Assembly: GCA_945787805.1 (NCBI GenBank)
Contig: CALZID010000003.1
Span: 62,001-126,000, forward strand
Source: an uncultured Clostridia bacterium
GTDB taxonomy: Bacteria > Bacillota > Clostridia > Oscillospirales > Acutalibacteraceae
Length of the DNA: 64,000 nt
Reading direction: 5' to 3'
Part shown: positions 53,568 through 63,206 of the stretch, in pieces
How the letters are laid out: the number at the start of each line of letters is the position of its first letter
Numbering within the stretch: position 1 is the first letter of the stretch
The notes under the pieces: model-generated
What the model was told of the DNA's origin: nothing
Seen by the model: only the letters and a program-made list of their open reading frames with translations
The model's database searches: none
Position numbers and translations under genes: made by a program

Positions 53568-55393
53568 TATCTGCCACCAGCCTTTCCAAACAATGCAGAT
53601 TTGTAGTCAGGTGCGATTACCTGTAACAGATATCTCTCATTACCGCAACGATAAAGGCAAGTACCACGTTCAGGGTATTTAATCAACTCAAATTCACTCG
53701 GTTCAATCTGCAATGCCTCCATAAAATCCTTGGGATTAATTTGACCTGCATTGAATAAAAACTGATGTGTAGGAATAGAGAACAACGGTTTTGTAAACTC
53801 TCTGATAGACGGAATCAAAAAGTCCTCAATATTCTGACTTGCAAGAATGATTGAGGATTCTTTTTTTCGTACTCTTTTCATTGAGTTACGGATATATTCA
53901 ATTGCTGTCATATTAGTTAAGAATAGATAAAGTTCATCAATGGATGCGGTTGTGTTACCTACACCGAGCAACTGATTGCTCATATATGACAAGATATTAA
54001 AGAGCATTGCATCTTTGAGCCTTTTGTTTGTATCCATAAGTCCTTTGACACCAAACACCAAGAATGCATCATCAGTAATATTTGTGTGTCCATTGAAATA
54101 TTTGCTTTCAGCACCTACACACATACTGTGAATACCCAAACAGATTTCTTGCAAAGTATCTTCTGTGTAAAGATGCTTGTAGTGATTGTTGTATGTCATA
54201 AATTCTTTTTCACACAAGTCATACAAATCTTTCATAACAGGGAAGTCCTTAGGCTTCATTTTACTGTAATCTGTTGTATCGGTAATATTAAACTTTTCAT
54301 ACAACTTGGAGAGCATAATTTCAATAGTATCAATCTGTGCATCTGTAAAGTCCTTGTAGCTTCTGAAAAAGTCTTTAAGGAATGCAATGTGTTGTGACAA
54401 TCTTGATACCTTTCTGAATGCTTCAGGAGCAGACAAGTCATCTTCATCAAAATCTTCTCCCCATGCTTTAGGTTCAAGTGGATTGATTGTGTATTTGCCT
54501 GACATAAAGTCAATATAACAACCATCAAGAGATGAGCAAAGTTCTTCGTATTCAGCTTCAGGGTCAAGGCAGATAATCTTCTTACCCGACTCGCGAATAT
54601 TTGTTAGCAACAGTTTAAGAAGATAACTTTTACCCTGACCACTATTACCGAGGATAAGAATATTTGATGTTGTCTTATCTTCTGCTCGTCTGTCAAAGTC
54701 AACAAGAATGTTCGTACCATATTTATCTCTGCCGATGTAGATACCATTAGGGTCTGTCTTACCTGAAAAATTAAATGGATATAAGTTTGCCACAGAGCTT
54801 GCAGGAAGCACTCTTTCAAACTGTGTACCAAACTGATTAAATCCCACAGGCAGAACAGATAAAAAACCTTCTTTTTGTCGCAAAGTGAGACGCTCAACTG
54901 AAATCTTCGAACGAGTAAGTTCCATCGCGACTTCACTCTGTAATTCCTTTAACTCATCCATACTTTTTGCTTTTAATTCGATGAATACGGAACAATGAAG
55001 TAGCGGTTCTCTGTTCTTACGAAGGTTTGCAAGCATTTCAATTACATCCTGTAAATTGCCTTCAGCTTCAATGGTTTCATTTACATCGTTGCCACCACTT
55101 TTGAGTTTGTTTCTTCTTGTTGCATTCTGGATAATCTTACGCTGTTCCATACTTTCAACAAGACGATGGTAGATTCTCAATGTAACGCCATTTCTATCGG
55201 CAAGTTGTGAGAGTATTGCCTGTTCTTCAGTTGCTGGTGGATATTCTCTTACTGCCCATGCGCAACGATATGAGTCACCAACTATATAGTGGTCAGAGAG
55301 GAATTTGATTGTGCTTGGAAGAATACAATCAAAGAAATTTTTTGTACGAATTTCTTCAATCTGTTCGGGAGTTAGTTCTTTATGTTTTTTCAT
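53567..55393 (-). CDS. VirB4-like conjugation ATPase
   Basis: 608 residues. It energises assembly and transfer in the type IV system. Walker A is NILILGNSGQGKSYLLKLL (about 247-265), Walker B STASIDELYLFL (about 486), and the sensor region ILASQNIEDFL follows. The usual N-terminal CagE/TrbE-like domain is short here and is probably supplied by the separate 56862-57464 protein. Ribosome site AGGAGG lies just before the ATG. Confidence 0.92.
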   Translation of the reverse strand: MKKHKELTPEQIEEIRTKNFFDCILPSTIKFLSDHYIVGDSYRCAWAVREYPPATEEQAILSQLADRNGVTLRIYHRLVESMEQRKIIQNATRRNKLKSGGNDVNETIEAEGNLQDVIEMLANLRKNREPLLHCSVFIELKAKSMDELKELQSEVAMELTRSKISVERLTLRQKEGFLSVLPVGFNQFGTQFERVLPASSVANLYPFNFSGKTDPNGIYIGRDKYGTNILVDFDRRAEDKTTSNILILGNSGQGKSYLLKLLLTNIRESGKKIICLDPEAEYEELCSSLDGCYIDFMSGKYTINPLEPKAWGEDFDEDDLSAPEAFRKVSRLSQHIAFLKDFFRSYKDFTDAQIDTIEIMLSKLYEKFNITDTTDYSKMKPKDFPVMKDLYDLCEKEFMTYNNHYKHLYTEDTLQEICLGIHSMCVGAESKYFNGHTNITDDAFLVFGVKGLMDTNKRLKDAMLFNILSYMSNQLLGVGNTTASIDELYLFLTNMTAIEYIRNSMKRVRKKESSIILASQNIEDFLIPSIREFTKPLFSIPTHQFLFNAGQINPKDFMEALQIEPSEFELIKYPERGTCLYRCGNERYLLQVIAPDYKSALFGKAGGR

Positions 55394-55506
55394 TTTTACC
55401 TCCTATGAAATAGAAAAAGACCGCTTTGTTTTTAACAAGACGGCCGAATTTAATAGTTATACTTTGAAGTATAATTATTTAGAGTATAATTCTTTAGTTA
55501 TAAAAT

Positions 55507-55545
55507 ACAAAACAAAAGACCACTTTGCTTTAACACAAAATGGTC
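55507..55545 (-). terminator. Terminator after the HipA-like gene
   Basis: On the minus strand GACCATTTTG pairs with CAAAGTGGTC and is followed by TTTTGTTTT. A related degenerate hairpin (GACCGCTTTG/CAAGACGGCC) lies at 55412-55438 next to the virB4 start. The gap also holds the palindrome TATACTTTGAAGTATA near 55447. Confidence 0.65.
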
Positions 55546-55552
55546 AATTAGT

Positions 55553-56779
55553 TTACATATTTAAGGTATAATCCTCGGCAACATCTTGATTCACGTCATC
55601 ATCAATATTATCAACTATCTGACGGCTAGATATTGCGATACCTTGAAGATATTCAATTCGACTCTCAACAGATGAAATAATTGCATTTACTCTGTCTGCA
55701 TCGATATACTCACCAGCATTTTCAAATACTTTCTTAATATCTCTGTTGATTCCTTTTAACGCTTCAAAATTAATCCAATCAAAAGAGGTAACAAGATTTA
55801 ATTGTTCTTCATGAGTCTTTTCAAATGGTTTGCACTCTATTGTTTTGCCAGAGAGGATTTGATTTGTAAGTTTATCGTATCCAAGGGATGAACCGCTATC
55901 ATAAACAGGTGCAGGATACAACCATTCCAGAGTATTTGCATCACGAACAAGACCAAAGTTATTTTGATGACGGTCTTCATTGGCGATAATGTAATCAACA
56001 ACAATCATTTGGTCAATTGCATGAATAATATTTTTCACACCATACAATTCACAACAATTGATATAATGCTGATATACAGAAACATCACTTCTCTTTTTAT
56101 TAGCTTGCATCACACGCCACGCACTGACTAATTCGGTATTCCCTGTAATAAAATCCTCACATACGCTATATGGTTGACCATTTTCATCGAAAATTACAGA
56201 ATATGAAACATGAGGAATATTTAACCTATCCATTATTATCGATGCAATTACTTCGTTGAAAGGTTGCTGCATAAACGGAGTACTGCCTGATTTTAACAAG
56301 CAACGTTTTCCATTAACAATTTTCCAACGCTTTTTAAGACAACCATCCGAAGTATTATCAGGCGAATGATAATTAACATCATCTTTATTAAGTCGTTTTC
56401 CCCAAAGAACGTCACCAATATCTTCAGAAAACTCATTATCAAAGAAATTAACTGTTTCCCAAGATATGTTTTCGTTTTGAGGTTTAATCCAATACTGGTC
56501 TGAAAGGCTTAAACCAAAGCATTTAGTTAACAAAATTTTGGGATTAGAAATATTCAATACTTCTAATGCTTTTTTTACACCCGAACGGCTTGCGGGGATT
56601 GAACGGTCAACCCACCAATCATTGAGGGCGACACGGTCGGCAATACCATTCTTGTCAACTATTCCCACAGGGAAATGTTGTACATTAAATATTTTTACAA
56701 TCTTTAATATGTGTCCGGTTTCGTTATCTAAATCCAAATCTGCAACCAAGACATTTTTATGCATTAATGAATATTCCAT
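55553..56779 (-). CDS. HipA-like Ser/Thr kinase-fold protein
   Basis: 408 residues. LLKSGSTPFMQQPFNEVIAS (ATP-binding Lys/Ser loop), VVDYIIANEDRHQNNFGL (catalytic Asp, Asn) and PAPVYDSGSSLG (metal-binding Asp) match the HipA C-terminal kinase fold. The first 130 residues differ from HipA_N. No hipB-like antitoxin gene is adjacent. It is inserted between the two VirB4-related genes, with a terminator after it and GGAGG before it, so it may be transcribed with the transfer operon. Toxin activity is not shown. Confidence 0.78.
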   Translation of the reverse strand: MEYSLMHKNVLVADLDLDNETGHILKIVKIFNVQHFPVGIVDKNGIADRVALNDWWVDRSIPASRSGVKKALEVLNISNPKILLTKCFGLSLSDQYWIKPQNENISWETVNFFDNEFSEDIGDVLWGKRLNKDDVNYHSPDNTSDGCLKKRWKIVNGKRCLLKSGSTPFMQQPFNEVIASIIMDRLNIPHVSYSVIFDENGQPYSVCEDFITGNTELVSAWRVMQANKKRSDVSVYQHYINCCELYGVKNIIHAIDQMIVVDYIIANEDRHQNNFGLVRDANTLEWLYPAPVYDSGSSLGYDKLTNQILSGKTIECKPFEKTHEEQLNLVTSFDWINFEALKGINRDIKKVFENAGEYIDADRVNAIISSVESRIEYLQGIAISSRQIVDNIDDDVNQDVAEDYTLNM

Positions 56780-56861
56780 TCATGCCACCTCCATTCATTT
56801 CGTTTCTTTTCAAGTTATTGTACCACACTTTCATATAATAAATCAATAATTTTAATGTTTT

Positions 56862-57464
56862 TCAAAGCGAATCTATGCTAACGAATTGCTCACCATCAAT
56901 ATCAGGCATCTTTTCACCATTCATTGATGCGCCAAAATACAAGGCAAAGAACCTCTTAATATCTTCTTTTTTCATTCGTCTCACCTCGAAGCCTTGCTCG
57001 GATATGAGTTTCTCTACCTTGTTGGCAGAGGAGAAGACCTGTTCAGGTTTTTGTGAACGGTATCGGGTAACAAAAACAAACTGTCGGGCAGTTGCCATTT
57101 CAATCTGTATATCATCAAGAAAGTCCATATCATTTTTAAGGATTTTCTTGACCTTTGAATTTGGTTCTTCCTCATATCTGCTCTGTAAATACATCTTATT
57201 GTTATCAAAGCATTCTGATGCATCTGTACAAGCAAATTCAATATCAGGTAATGCTGATAAAAGCATCATGAAGTGCCTAATTTTGTTTTCGATATTTACA
57301 CTTGAAAGCACAGAGATATTGGTCGGTGCAATCGTATAGAAAACAAGTTCACCACGATTGGTTTCTACACCATATTGGGTGAACTTGGTAACGCCGATTA
57401 AGTCCTGAACTGAATGTCCTTTTTTCTTTTTATCTTTCTTTGTCAAAAAATCACTTCCATTCAT
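56862..57464 (-). CDS. VirB4 N-terminal-like component (split VirB4)
   Basis: 200 residues. LIGVTKFTQYGVETNRGELV then FYTIAPTNISVLSSVNIENK and FVFVTRYRSQ match the N-terminal CagE/TrbE/VirB domain, with no ATPase motifs. It overlaps the PrgI gene by 14 bases, and the ATPase follows only after the HipA-like gene. It is likely a subunit working with VirB4 at the channel base. Confidence 0.7.
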   Translation of the reverse strand: MNGSDFLTKKDKKKKGHSVQDLIGVTKFTQYGVETNRGELVFYTIAPTNISVLSSVNIENKIRHFMMLLSALPDIEFACTDASECFDNNKMYLQSRYEEEPNSKVKKILKNDMDFLDDIQIEMATARQFVFVTRYRSQKPEQVFSSANKVEKLISEQGFEVRRMKKEDIKRFFALYFGASMNGEKMPDIDGEQFVSIDSL

Positions 57465-57711
57465 AATATTGTTGGGTTGAAATGAAGTATCTCACTGCAT
57501 ATTTTATAAAATCCAATATTGTGGTTTCATCCATACGGATAGTTAAAAAGCCATAGCACAAGGTTACGGCAATTGGAATTAACCATTTAAACTGCACTAG
57601 AACAACAATGGATAAAAGCAGAGACACTCCTAATATTGTAAAATCTTTAAGACTCCACAACCATAAGTTTGCGGTAGCTTTGAGATTTTGTGGATATAAG
57701 TATTGTGTCAT
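57451..57711 (-). CDS. PrgI-family / VirB3-like membrane protein
   Basis: 86 residues with two membrane helices (FTILGVSLLLSIVVLVQ and WLIPIAVTLCYGFLTI), ending with the typical YFISTQQYYEWK. PrgI proteins are VirB3-like inner channel parts in Gram-positive transfer systems. It lies 15 bases after the TrbL-like gene and overlaps the next gene. Confidence 0.85.
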   Translation of the reverse strand: MTQYLYPQNLKATANLWLWSLKDFTILGVSLLLSIVVLVQFKWLIPIAVTLCYGFLTIRMDETTILDFIKYAVRYFISTQQYYEWK

Positions 57712-57726
57712 TATTTTTCTCCTTTT

Positions 57727-58656
57727 TTATCTTGCTCTTGCAAGTGAACGTGTCATATTTACAGCAGTTGTTGATGCATGAACTACCGACATCATATTTA
57801 CCTTTACGCTTGAATCAAGACCAAACTGTTGAGCTATTCTCGGCACTTCATTTGCGGCAAGCATAATACCAAGTGCGAGAAGCATATTGTCAGGGAATGT
57901 TATTAAGCCAAGGTATAGCAAGGTTGTCTGTAAAAATGCTGTTAAGCATAAAGCAGCAATCTGTTTCATCCATTGATTGAAGCCATCCGTATATCCTCTC
58001 GGAACGGAGAACATATATAGCGAACCGACTGCCATCTGCACAAGCAGAATTCCACCTCGTTTGATATTCTGAAAGAAAATCTTAACAACACAGTAACCAA
58101 ACACAATAAGGGCAATCAAACTATACAGTGTAATCTGCATAGTTTGAGGTGCCATAAATGTTGAGGTTAATATGTTCAATGCTTTTTGTGACAAATTGAT
58201 ACCTTGTTCGTTTGCAAAGATACTTGCAAGGTCATGCGAGAATGTATTCTGTAAGTTTATGCAGAACTTGTACAATTCTACTGGTACTATACCTATCAGC
58301 GAGCAGGCAAAAAAGCCCTTTAAGATATTGATTGCAGTTGTCTTTACATTGGCACGACCTTGCTGATATTCAATTGCAACATCAAATACTGCTACAACCG
58401 TACCAGCGGTGAACAGTGTCCAACCGAACAAAGTAAATATCATTATTGTTGCATCTACCCATTCAAGTTCAAAGATTTCTGCACCGAGATTACCCATAAC
58501 CGTAAAAAAGTCGGCAATAGCACCATACACCATTTCATAAATCCAACGCAATGCGGTGTCCCAAATAGTTCTTGCTATCTGTTCGCCAAGAGTATCAAAG
58601 ACTGTGCCTATTGAATCTCCTATACCGGAGATAAGGTCACCGAGCCAATCAAACAT
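57727..58656 (-). CDS. TrbL/VirB6-like conjugation membrane protein
   Basis: 309 residues with about six membrane helices. An amphipathic N-terminus (MFDWLGDLISGIGDSIGTVF) precedes them; GGILLVQMAVGSLYMFSVPR and a QQFGLDSSVKV tail are typical of the CD0411/TrbL-like group in Clostridial elements. It forms part of the membrane channel. Located between the pilin-like and PrgI genes, the conserved order for this family. Confidence 0.87.
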   Translation of the reverse strand: MFDWLGDLISGIGDSIGTVFDTLGEQIARTIWDTALRWIYEMVYGAIADFFTVMGNLGAEIFELEWVDATIMIFTLFGWTLFTAGTVVAVFDVAIEYQQGRANVKTTAINILKGFFACSLIGIVPVELYKFCINLQNTFSHDLASIFANEQGINLSQKALNILTSTFMAPQTMQITLYSLIALIVFGYCVVKIFFQNIKRGGILLVQMAVGSLYMFSVPRGYTDGFNQWMKQIAALCLTAFLQTTLLYLGLITFPDNMLLALGIMLAANEVPRIAQQFGLDSSVKVNMMSVVHASTTAVNMTRSLARAR

Positions 58657-58672
58657 GCTCTACACCTCCGCA

Positions 58673-59005
58673 TCAGATAATTGTCCAGATGTACAATGGA
58701 GCAGTAAGTGTAAAGATAAGACAGGCAAATAAAATGCACGGTGCAGTAAATTCAAACTGACCATGCTTTTTATACTCAAAATATGCTGTTCCGACTTTTA
58801 CAAAAAAAAGGATTGCAAGAATCATGTCAACCACAGGGAAGACAACATTGTTTACAACCTGTTGTACCTGACCTTTAGCTGCATTCCAAGTATTTTCAAC
58901 TGCACCTGCAACATCTCCTGCAGCAAATGCCATTACAGAAAAGCTGCAGATAATCAAAGTAACAAGCAGTGCCGCACCAATTGTTTTTAAGTGTTTGTTT
59001 TTCAT
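58673..59005 (-). CDS. DUF3852-like small membrane protein, VirB2/pilin-like
   Basis: 110 residues. A cleavable-looking signal (LLVTLIICSFSVMAFA) is followed by two membrane helices (VFPVVDMILAILFFVKVGTA and PCILFACLIFTLTAPLYIWT). This size and topology match VirB2-type pilins; the DUF3852 name is from memory. AGGAGG spaced 7 bases fixes the start at 59005; the longer frame runs into the adhesin gene. Confidence 0.83.
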   Translation of the reverse strand: MKNKHLKTIGAALLVTLIICSFSVMAFAAGDVAGAVENTWNAAKGQVQQVVNNVVFPVVDMILAILFFVKVGTAYFEYKKHGQFEFTAPCILFACLIFTLTAPLYIWTII

Positions 59006-59021
59006 AAGATTGCCTCCTGAT

Positions 59022-62000
59022 TTATTCTTCATCTTTTTTCTTGATAGTGATAATAACATATGCTACAAGTCCACCAAAAGCAACAGCAGTCATACCAATC
59101 CAGAATCCTAATCTCCATGGCACATCTGTATTAGGAATATTAGGGTTTGGTGTTTCAGATTTAGGTATTTTTTCGTTTGAGATTTCAAGTTCAATTATTG
59201 TGCCATCTTCTGTGATTTCAAAGTAATGATATCCGTCATCTTTGATATATCCGTCTGGGGCTGACTTCTCATAAACGAAGTATCCATTATATCTTAAATC
59301 GTTCATGATATATACACCGACTTCATCCTCTTTGAGTTCGCCTATAAGAATATCAATTTCAGGATTGAATTCTTTGTTTCCGTCAACATCCACATAGATT
59401 TCAAATATTGCTCCTGAAAGTTTTGTTTCAAGGTTATCTTCATCAACTTTTGTTACTTTAACAGAGCCAAGAATAAATTCATTTTCTACAATAAGCTCGA
59501 TAATTTCTCCATCTTCCATAACATTTACCGTATATACTGTAGTGTTTAGTTTGAATGAAGGGGGGGATTTAAGTTCGCGAACAATCCATTTTCCGTATAG
59601 AATATTTTCAAATCCAAACACACCAATTTCATTTGAAGTAGAAATCATAAAGGCAGTTTCTTCTGTGAATTCAGTTTCATTTTCTTCGAAAAGACCGAAG
59701 ACTGCACCTGCGATAGCAAAGCCATCTTCATCAATTTTCTTACCTACAATTGTTCCACGAATAGGCTTGTTTTCAACCACTATTACCACTACTGTAATTC
59801 CACCATCTTCTGTTGCAGTATCCGCAGTAACATCAAAAGATATAGGATTTTTTTCAACTACATATCCGTAAGGTGCCTGAACTTCAACAAGAGTATATCC
59901 TTTACCATAAGGGAGCCTTTCAGGTGTTATGAGTGAACCGCTTGCATCGGTATAGAATGTATCAATGGTTGTGGGTGTAGGATAGGTATATGTCATTGTT
60001 ACAAGTTTGCCATCAGGGTCATAAATCTGGAAACCTGCACCAGCGTATGGAATTGTCTTTCCTGTTTCTGCATCTTTTTTGATTACCTTAACATAGCTTT
60101 CAAAGTTTGCGTTGTTAATGATGTAACGGTATGTCTGACCGTCAGAATTGATTACCACATCAAAGTCAGAAATGAATTCTTTGCCATCTGCACCTTTGGC
60201 TTGATGCACGGTATATGTACCATATGGTAAATCTTTTGTCTGTGCAAAGCCGTTTTCGTCACACACAAGTGTATCTCGTTCTGTTCCTTTTGCCTTATTG
60301 TAACTGCCAGCAGATTTAAGATATACTTGGAATTCAGCACCGACTTCAGGATGCTCAATCTGAGTACTACCATCGTCTGAATGCTTGATAATGGCAATCT
60401 TGCCTTTAATAACCTGTTCTGTTACATTCATTGAGAGTGTATTCTTTTCTACCGTATAGTTCTTTGATTCAGCACCGATTTTATATACTGTTTCATCAAG
60501 AAGATAGCCTTCACTTGCAGTAATCTCTCTCAATGTCCAATTGTCACCGCAAACATATTCTTTTGTTGTAAATTTACCATTAGCATCTGTGGTGTATTCA
60601 TCAATCAACTCATTACCGTTGTAAATGCCATAGACTGCACCTGTGAGAGTTGCATCGCCTTGAGCATAGCCTGTTTTAGAATCTGCTTTTGTAACTGTTA
60701 CTGTGAACTTCTTGAGTACATTATGGAATGATTTTTCAGTTACCTTATTCCATTCAATGTTCGCACTTTGCACTTCAGGTATTACATATTTTGAATCAAC
60801 ATCGACTTCTTCAAGAGTGTAGTTGTTACCCATAAGTACATCATTGAATGTCGCAACACCATTTTTATCAGTTACTGCATATTCATCAACTTTAAGTCCT
60901 GAATGAGATGTTCCGTAAAGGTGGAATTTAATGCCCTTGTTGAAACCATCTTCTGATGTTTTTGTTACTTTCAAGTCTCCTCGTTTGAGAGTGTTATTGA
61001 AAGTTACTGTTGAGGTCTGTCCTGAAACTACAGTTACAGTTCTTGTTTCCTGTGGCTCGTATTTATCCTCAACTATTTCTGTAATGGTGTATGTACCGGG
61101 TTTTAAGTTGCTTATGGTAATTCTGCCGCCATTTTCGGTTTTAACTGTTTTATCAACACCATTACCTTTGATATGGAATGAAATTGCATCAACTTTACCA
61201 TCTTCGGATGTTTTTACAATCTGGACTTTACCGGGTATCTGTTCATTCACAGCATTGATAGTAACTGTTCCTTTATTACTGGAATTTAAAGTTACAGTCC
61301 ATTCTGATTGACCTGATGCTTGATAATTTGTAGGGAATACAGTTTCTTTTACTGTATATGTGCCGTAAGGTATTCTTTCCTGTGTAATTGCATATCCGTT
61401 GCTATTAGTTGGACCAATTTTGTATTGAATGCCTGTTTCTTTATGTGTAGCAACAAACACAGCACCACTTAATGCTTTACCATTGGTATCCTTTTTGTAT
61501 ATTTCAATTACACCATTTTCTTCAATAATCTCTGGAACAATAACTGATGATACTAACTCTGCCGCACCATTTTTTGATAAACCTTCTAAAGTAATAATTT
61601 CAGGACCACGACTGTTGCCCACATGAGTAATGAAGTTTTTACCGTTATATTTACCAGCATACAAGCCGACATGACTTACCGTTCCGCTTGCAGTAAACAC
61701 AATCAACGAACCGATTGGGATTTCTTCATCCGCTGTAAAAGTCTTTCCATCTGAACTTTGCTTAAACGAGATTTCTCTTGCTTTTCCTGATTCAACCCAT
61801 TTCTGTGCAGAAGTTGACCATGCACCTGATGACTTTAGGTTTGTCGGGCGAATATAGTCAGATGTATCCATTCCTACAATGTTAGGAAGGTAATTAAAGT
61901 ATACATATGAGCAATATGAGGCACAGCAGAGACCATACTTCTCAAAACGAGCAAGGTTTGGCGCTTTGCCTGAAATCGTTGATATGTCTGTAATCGTTTC

Positions 62001-62279
62001 TATACCTTCATTTGCAAAACTCGAGTCATAACTAATATTTGACAGAATACTGTCTGATACCATTGAACCATATTTTATAAAAATTTGACCGTTGTTTTTC
62101 AATGCTTGCACATCATATCCTGTGTATGCCAATGCATCAAGATAGACATTATCAAGCATCTCATCAGGAATATCTGATGAAGGTGTAGCAAATACTGTAA
62201 TACTAATTGATGAAAACATTAATGTTATAGCAAGAATGATTGCCAGAATATTTTTAATGTTAATATTTTTATTGAACAT
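59022..62279 (-). CDS. Surface adhesin: NlpC/CHAP-like head with Cna-B/SpaA repeats
   Basis: 1085 residues. After a signal peptide (ending SISITVFA) comes a peptidase-like domain (about 110-225) with CCASYCSYVYFNY and VSHVGLYAG plus a later His. About eight Cna-B/SpaA beta domains follow, each starting with a pattern such as VKVTKVDEDN and holding an isopeptide-type Lys. The C-terminus has NIPNTDVPWR, a non-canonical sortase-like motif, then a membrane helix and KKKDEE. It likely mediates mating-pair contact. AAAGGA precedes ATG 62279. Confidence 0.87.
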   Translation of the reverse strand: MFNKNINIKNILAIILAITLMFSSISITVFATPSSDIPDEMLDNVYLDALAYTGYDVQALKNNGQIFIKYGSMVSDSILSNISYDSSFANEGIETITDISTISGKAPNLARFEKYGLCCASYCSYVYFNYLPNIVGMDTSDYIRPTNLKSSGAWSTSAQKWVESGKAREISFKQSSDGKTFTADEEIPIGSLIVFTASGTVSHVGLYAGKYNGKNFITHVGNSRGPEIITLEGLSKNGAAELVSSVIVPEIIEENGVIEIYKKDTNGKALSGAVFVATHKETGIQYKIGPTNSNGYAITQERIPYGTYTVKETVFPTNYQASGQSEWTVTLNSSNKGTVTINAVNEQIPGKVQIVKTSEDGKVDAISFHIKGNGVDKTVKTENGGRITISNLKPGTYTITEIVEDKYEPQETRTVTVVSGQTSTVTFNNTLKRGDLKVTKTSEDGFNKGIKFHLYGTSHSGLKVDEYAVTDKNGVATFNDVLMGNNYTLEEVDVDSKYVIPEVQSANIEWNKVTEKSFHNVLKKFTVTVTKADSKTGYAQGDATLTGAVYGIYNGNELIDEYTTDANGKFTTKEYVCGDNWTLREITASEGYLLDETVYKIGAESKNYTVEKNTLSMNVTEQVIKGKIAIIKHSDDGSTQIEHPEVGAEFQVYLKSAGSYNKAKGTERDTLVCDENGFAQTKDLPYGTYTVHQAKGADGKEFISDFDVVINSDGQTYRYIINNANFESYVKVIKKDAETGKTIPYAGAGFQIYDPDGKLVTMTYTYPTPTTIDTFYTDASGSLITPERLPYGKGYTLVEVQAPYGYVVEKNPISFDVTADTATEDGGITVVVIVVENKPIRGTIVGKKIDEDGFAIAGAVFGLFEENETEFTEETAFMISTSNEIGVFGFENILYGKWIVRELKSPPSFKLNTTVYTVNVMEDGEIIELIVENEFILGSVKVTKVDEDNLETKLSGAIFEIYVDVDGNKEFNPEIDILIGELKEDEVGVYIMNDLRYNGYFVYEKSAPDGYIKDDGYHYFEITEDGTIIELEISNEKIPKSETPNPNIPNTDVPWRLGFWIGMTAVAFGGLVAYVIITIKKKDEE

Positions 62280-62296
62280 AAATATCGTCCTTTCAA

Positions 62297-62329
62297 ACAA
62301 AAAACTCTGCTACATTAAGTAACAGAGTT
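62297..62329 (-). terminator. Terminator after the CAP lipoprotein gene
   Basis: AACTCTG and CAGAGTT pair, followed on the minus strand by a T-run. It separates the CAP gene from the adhesin. Confidence 0.78.
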
Positions 62330-62348
62330 CCTTTTAATATATTTTGTT

Positions 62349-63140
62349 TTACAAATTATCGCTATTTTCCATAGTAACTGCGATGTCACAATACCACATT
62401 CCACTTTCGTATGTGATTCCTATGCCGATATATTTGTATCGACTGTCACCAACATACGCCCAGTGTCCTGAACTGTTCCTTGTGAGTGTTGCAAATTTCT
62501 TTGCTATCTCATCAGCCGTTCCTACATACCTAGCATTTGCTATTGCTTCGCCAGCATTAGCGGTGTAGTAGGGTTCACCTGACATTCCATACAAGGATGG
62601 GTTAACATACTCACCATATTTGAGTGCAGTAGCGGCAGTTCGTTCATCTTCTGTATCGTGAGCAAAGTTAGATATTAATTGACGACTACGATATTCTGCG
62701 TATTTGGTTAATCCAGGCAGTTTAGTCGCTACGGGAGCACCTTGCTCTTTACGATACTCATTAATGTAATAAACTAACCTTTCCGCTATTGCTTTCTCAT
62801 CAGCCTTTGTAGCATACTGAATAGGATTTGTTGTTTTTGTTTCAGTTTCTTGTGACTTGGGGGTAGTTGTTATGATGGTTGCTTTTGAATCCTTAACAGT
62901 TGTCGTTTCTTTACTATGAGCATTTTGGCCACTTGTTATTTCTTCACTTTTAGGTTTTGTACTTTCTTCTGTAGGTTCGGTAGTGCTTTCAGTTGCTTTC
63001 TCAACTGTTTCTGGTTCGGTTGTGGATTCCTTTACCGTTACATTTGATTGGGTAGTGGTAGTCTGTTCTTCAGTATTTCTGCATCCTGTTATGCTTAGAA
63101 GGAGTGCTATGCATAGAAACATCGATAATGCTCTTTTCAT
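62349..63140 (-). CDS. CAP/SCP-domain lipoprotein
   Basis: 263 residues. A lipoprotein signal with lipobox LSITGC is followed by a Thr/Ser/Glu-rich linker (about 25-105) and a CAP domain (about 118-262): RLVYYINEYRKEQGAPVATK, SRQLISNFAHDT, GEAIANARYV, SSGHWAYVGD and GIGITYESGMWYCDI. CAP proteins bind or process extracellular ligands; the role here is unknown. GAGGTG precedes ATG 63140. Commonly seen in Clostridial elements near the transfer genes. Confidence 0.88.
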   Translation of the reverse strand: MKRALSMFLCIALLLSITGCRNTEEQTTTTQSNVTVKESTTEPETVEKATESTTEPTEESTKPKSEEITSGQNAHSKETTTVKDSKATIITTTPKSQETETKTTNPIQYATKADEKAIAERLVYYINEYRKEQGAPVATKLPGLTKYAEYRSRQLISNFAHDTEDERTAATALKYGEYVNPSLYGMSGEPYYTANAGEAIANARYVGTADEIAKKFATLTRNSSGHWAYVGDSRYKYIGIGITYESGMWYCDIAVTMENSDNL

Positions 63141-63206
63141 AATTTTCACCTCTAACTCATACAATACACAAAAATTTTCAAAAGTCCAGCAAATTGCGAA
63201 TGTTTT

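Noticed and set aside
55553-56779. Classical hipBA toxin-antitoxin pair
   Set aside because: The kinase motifs fit HipA, but no small HTH gene of HipB type is adjacent on either side.
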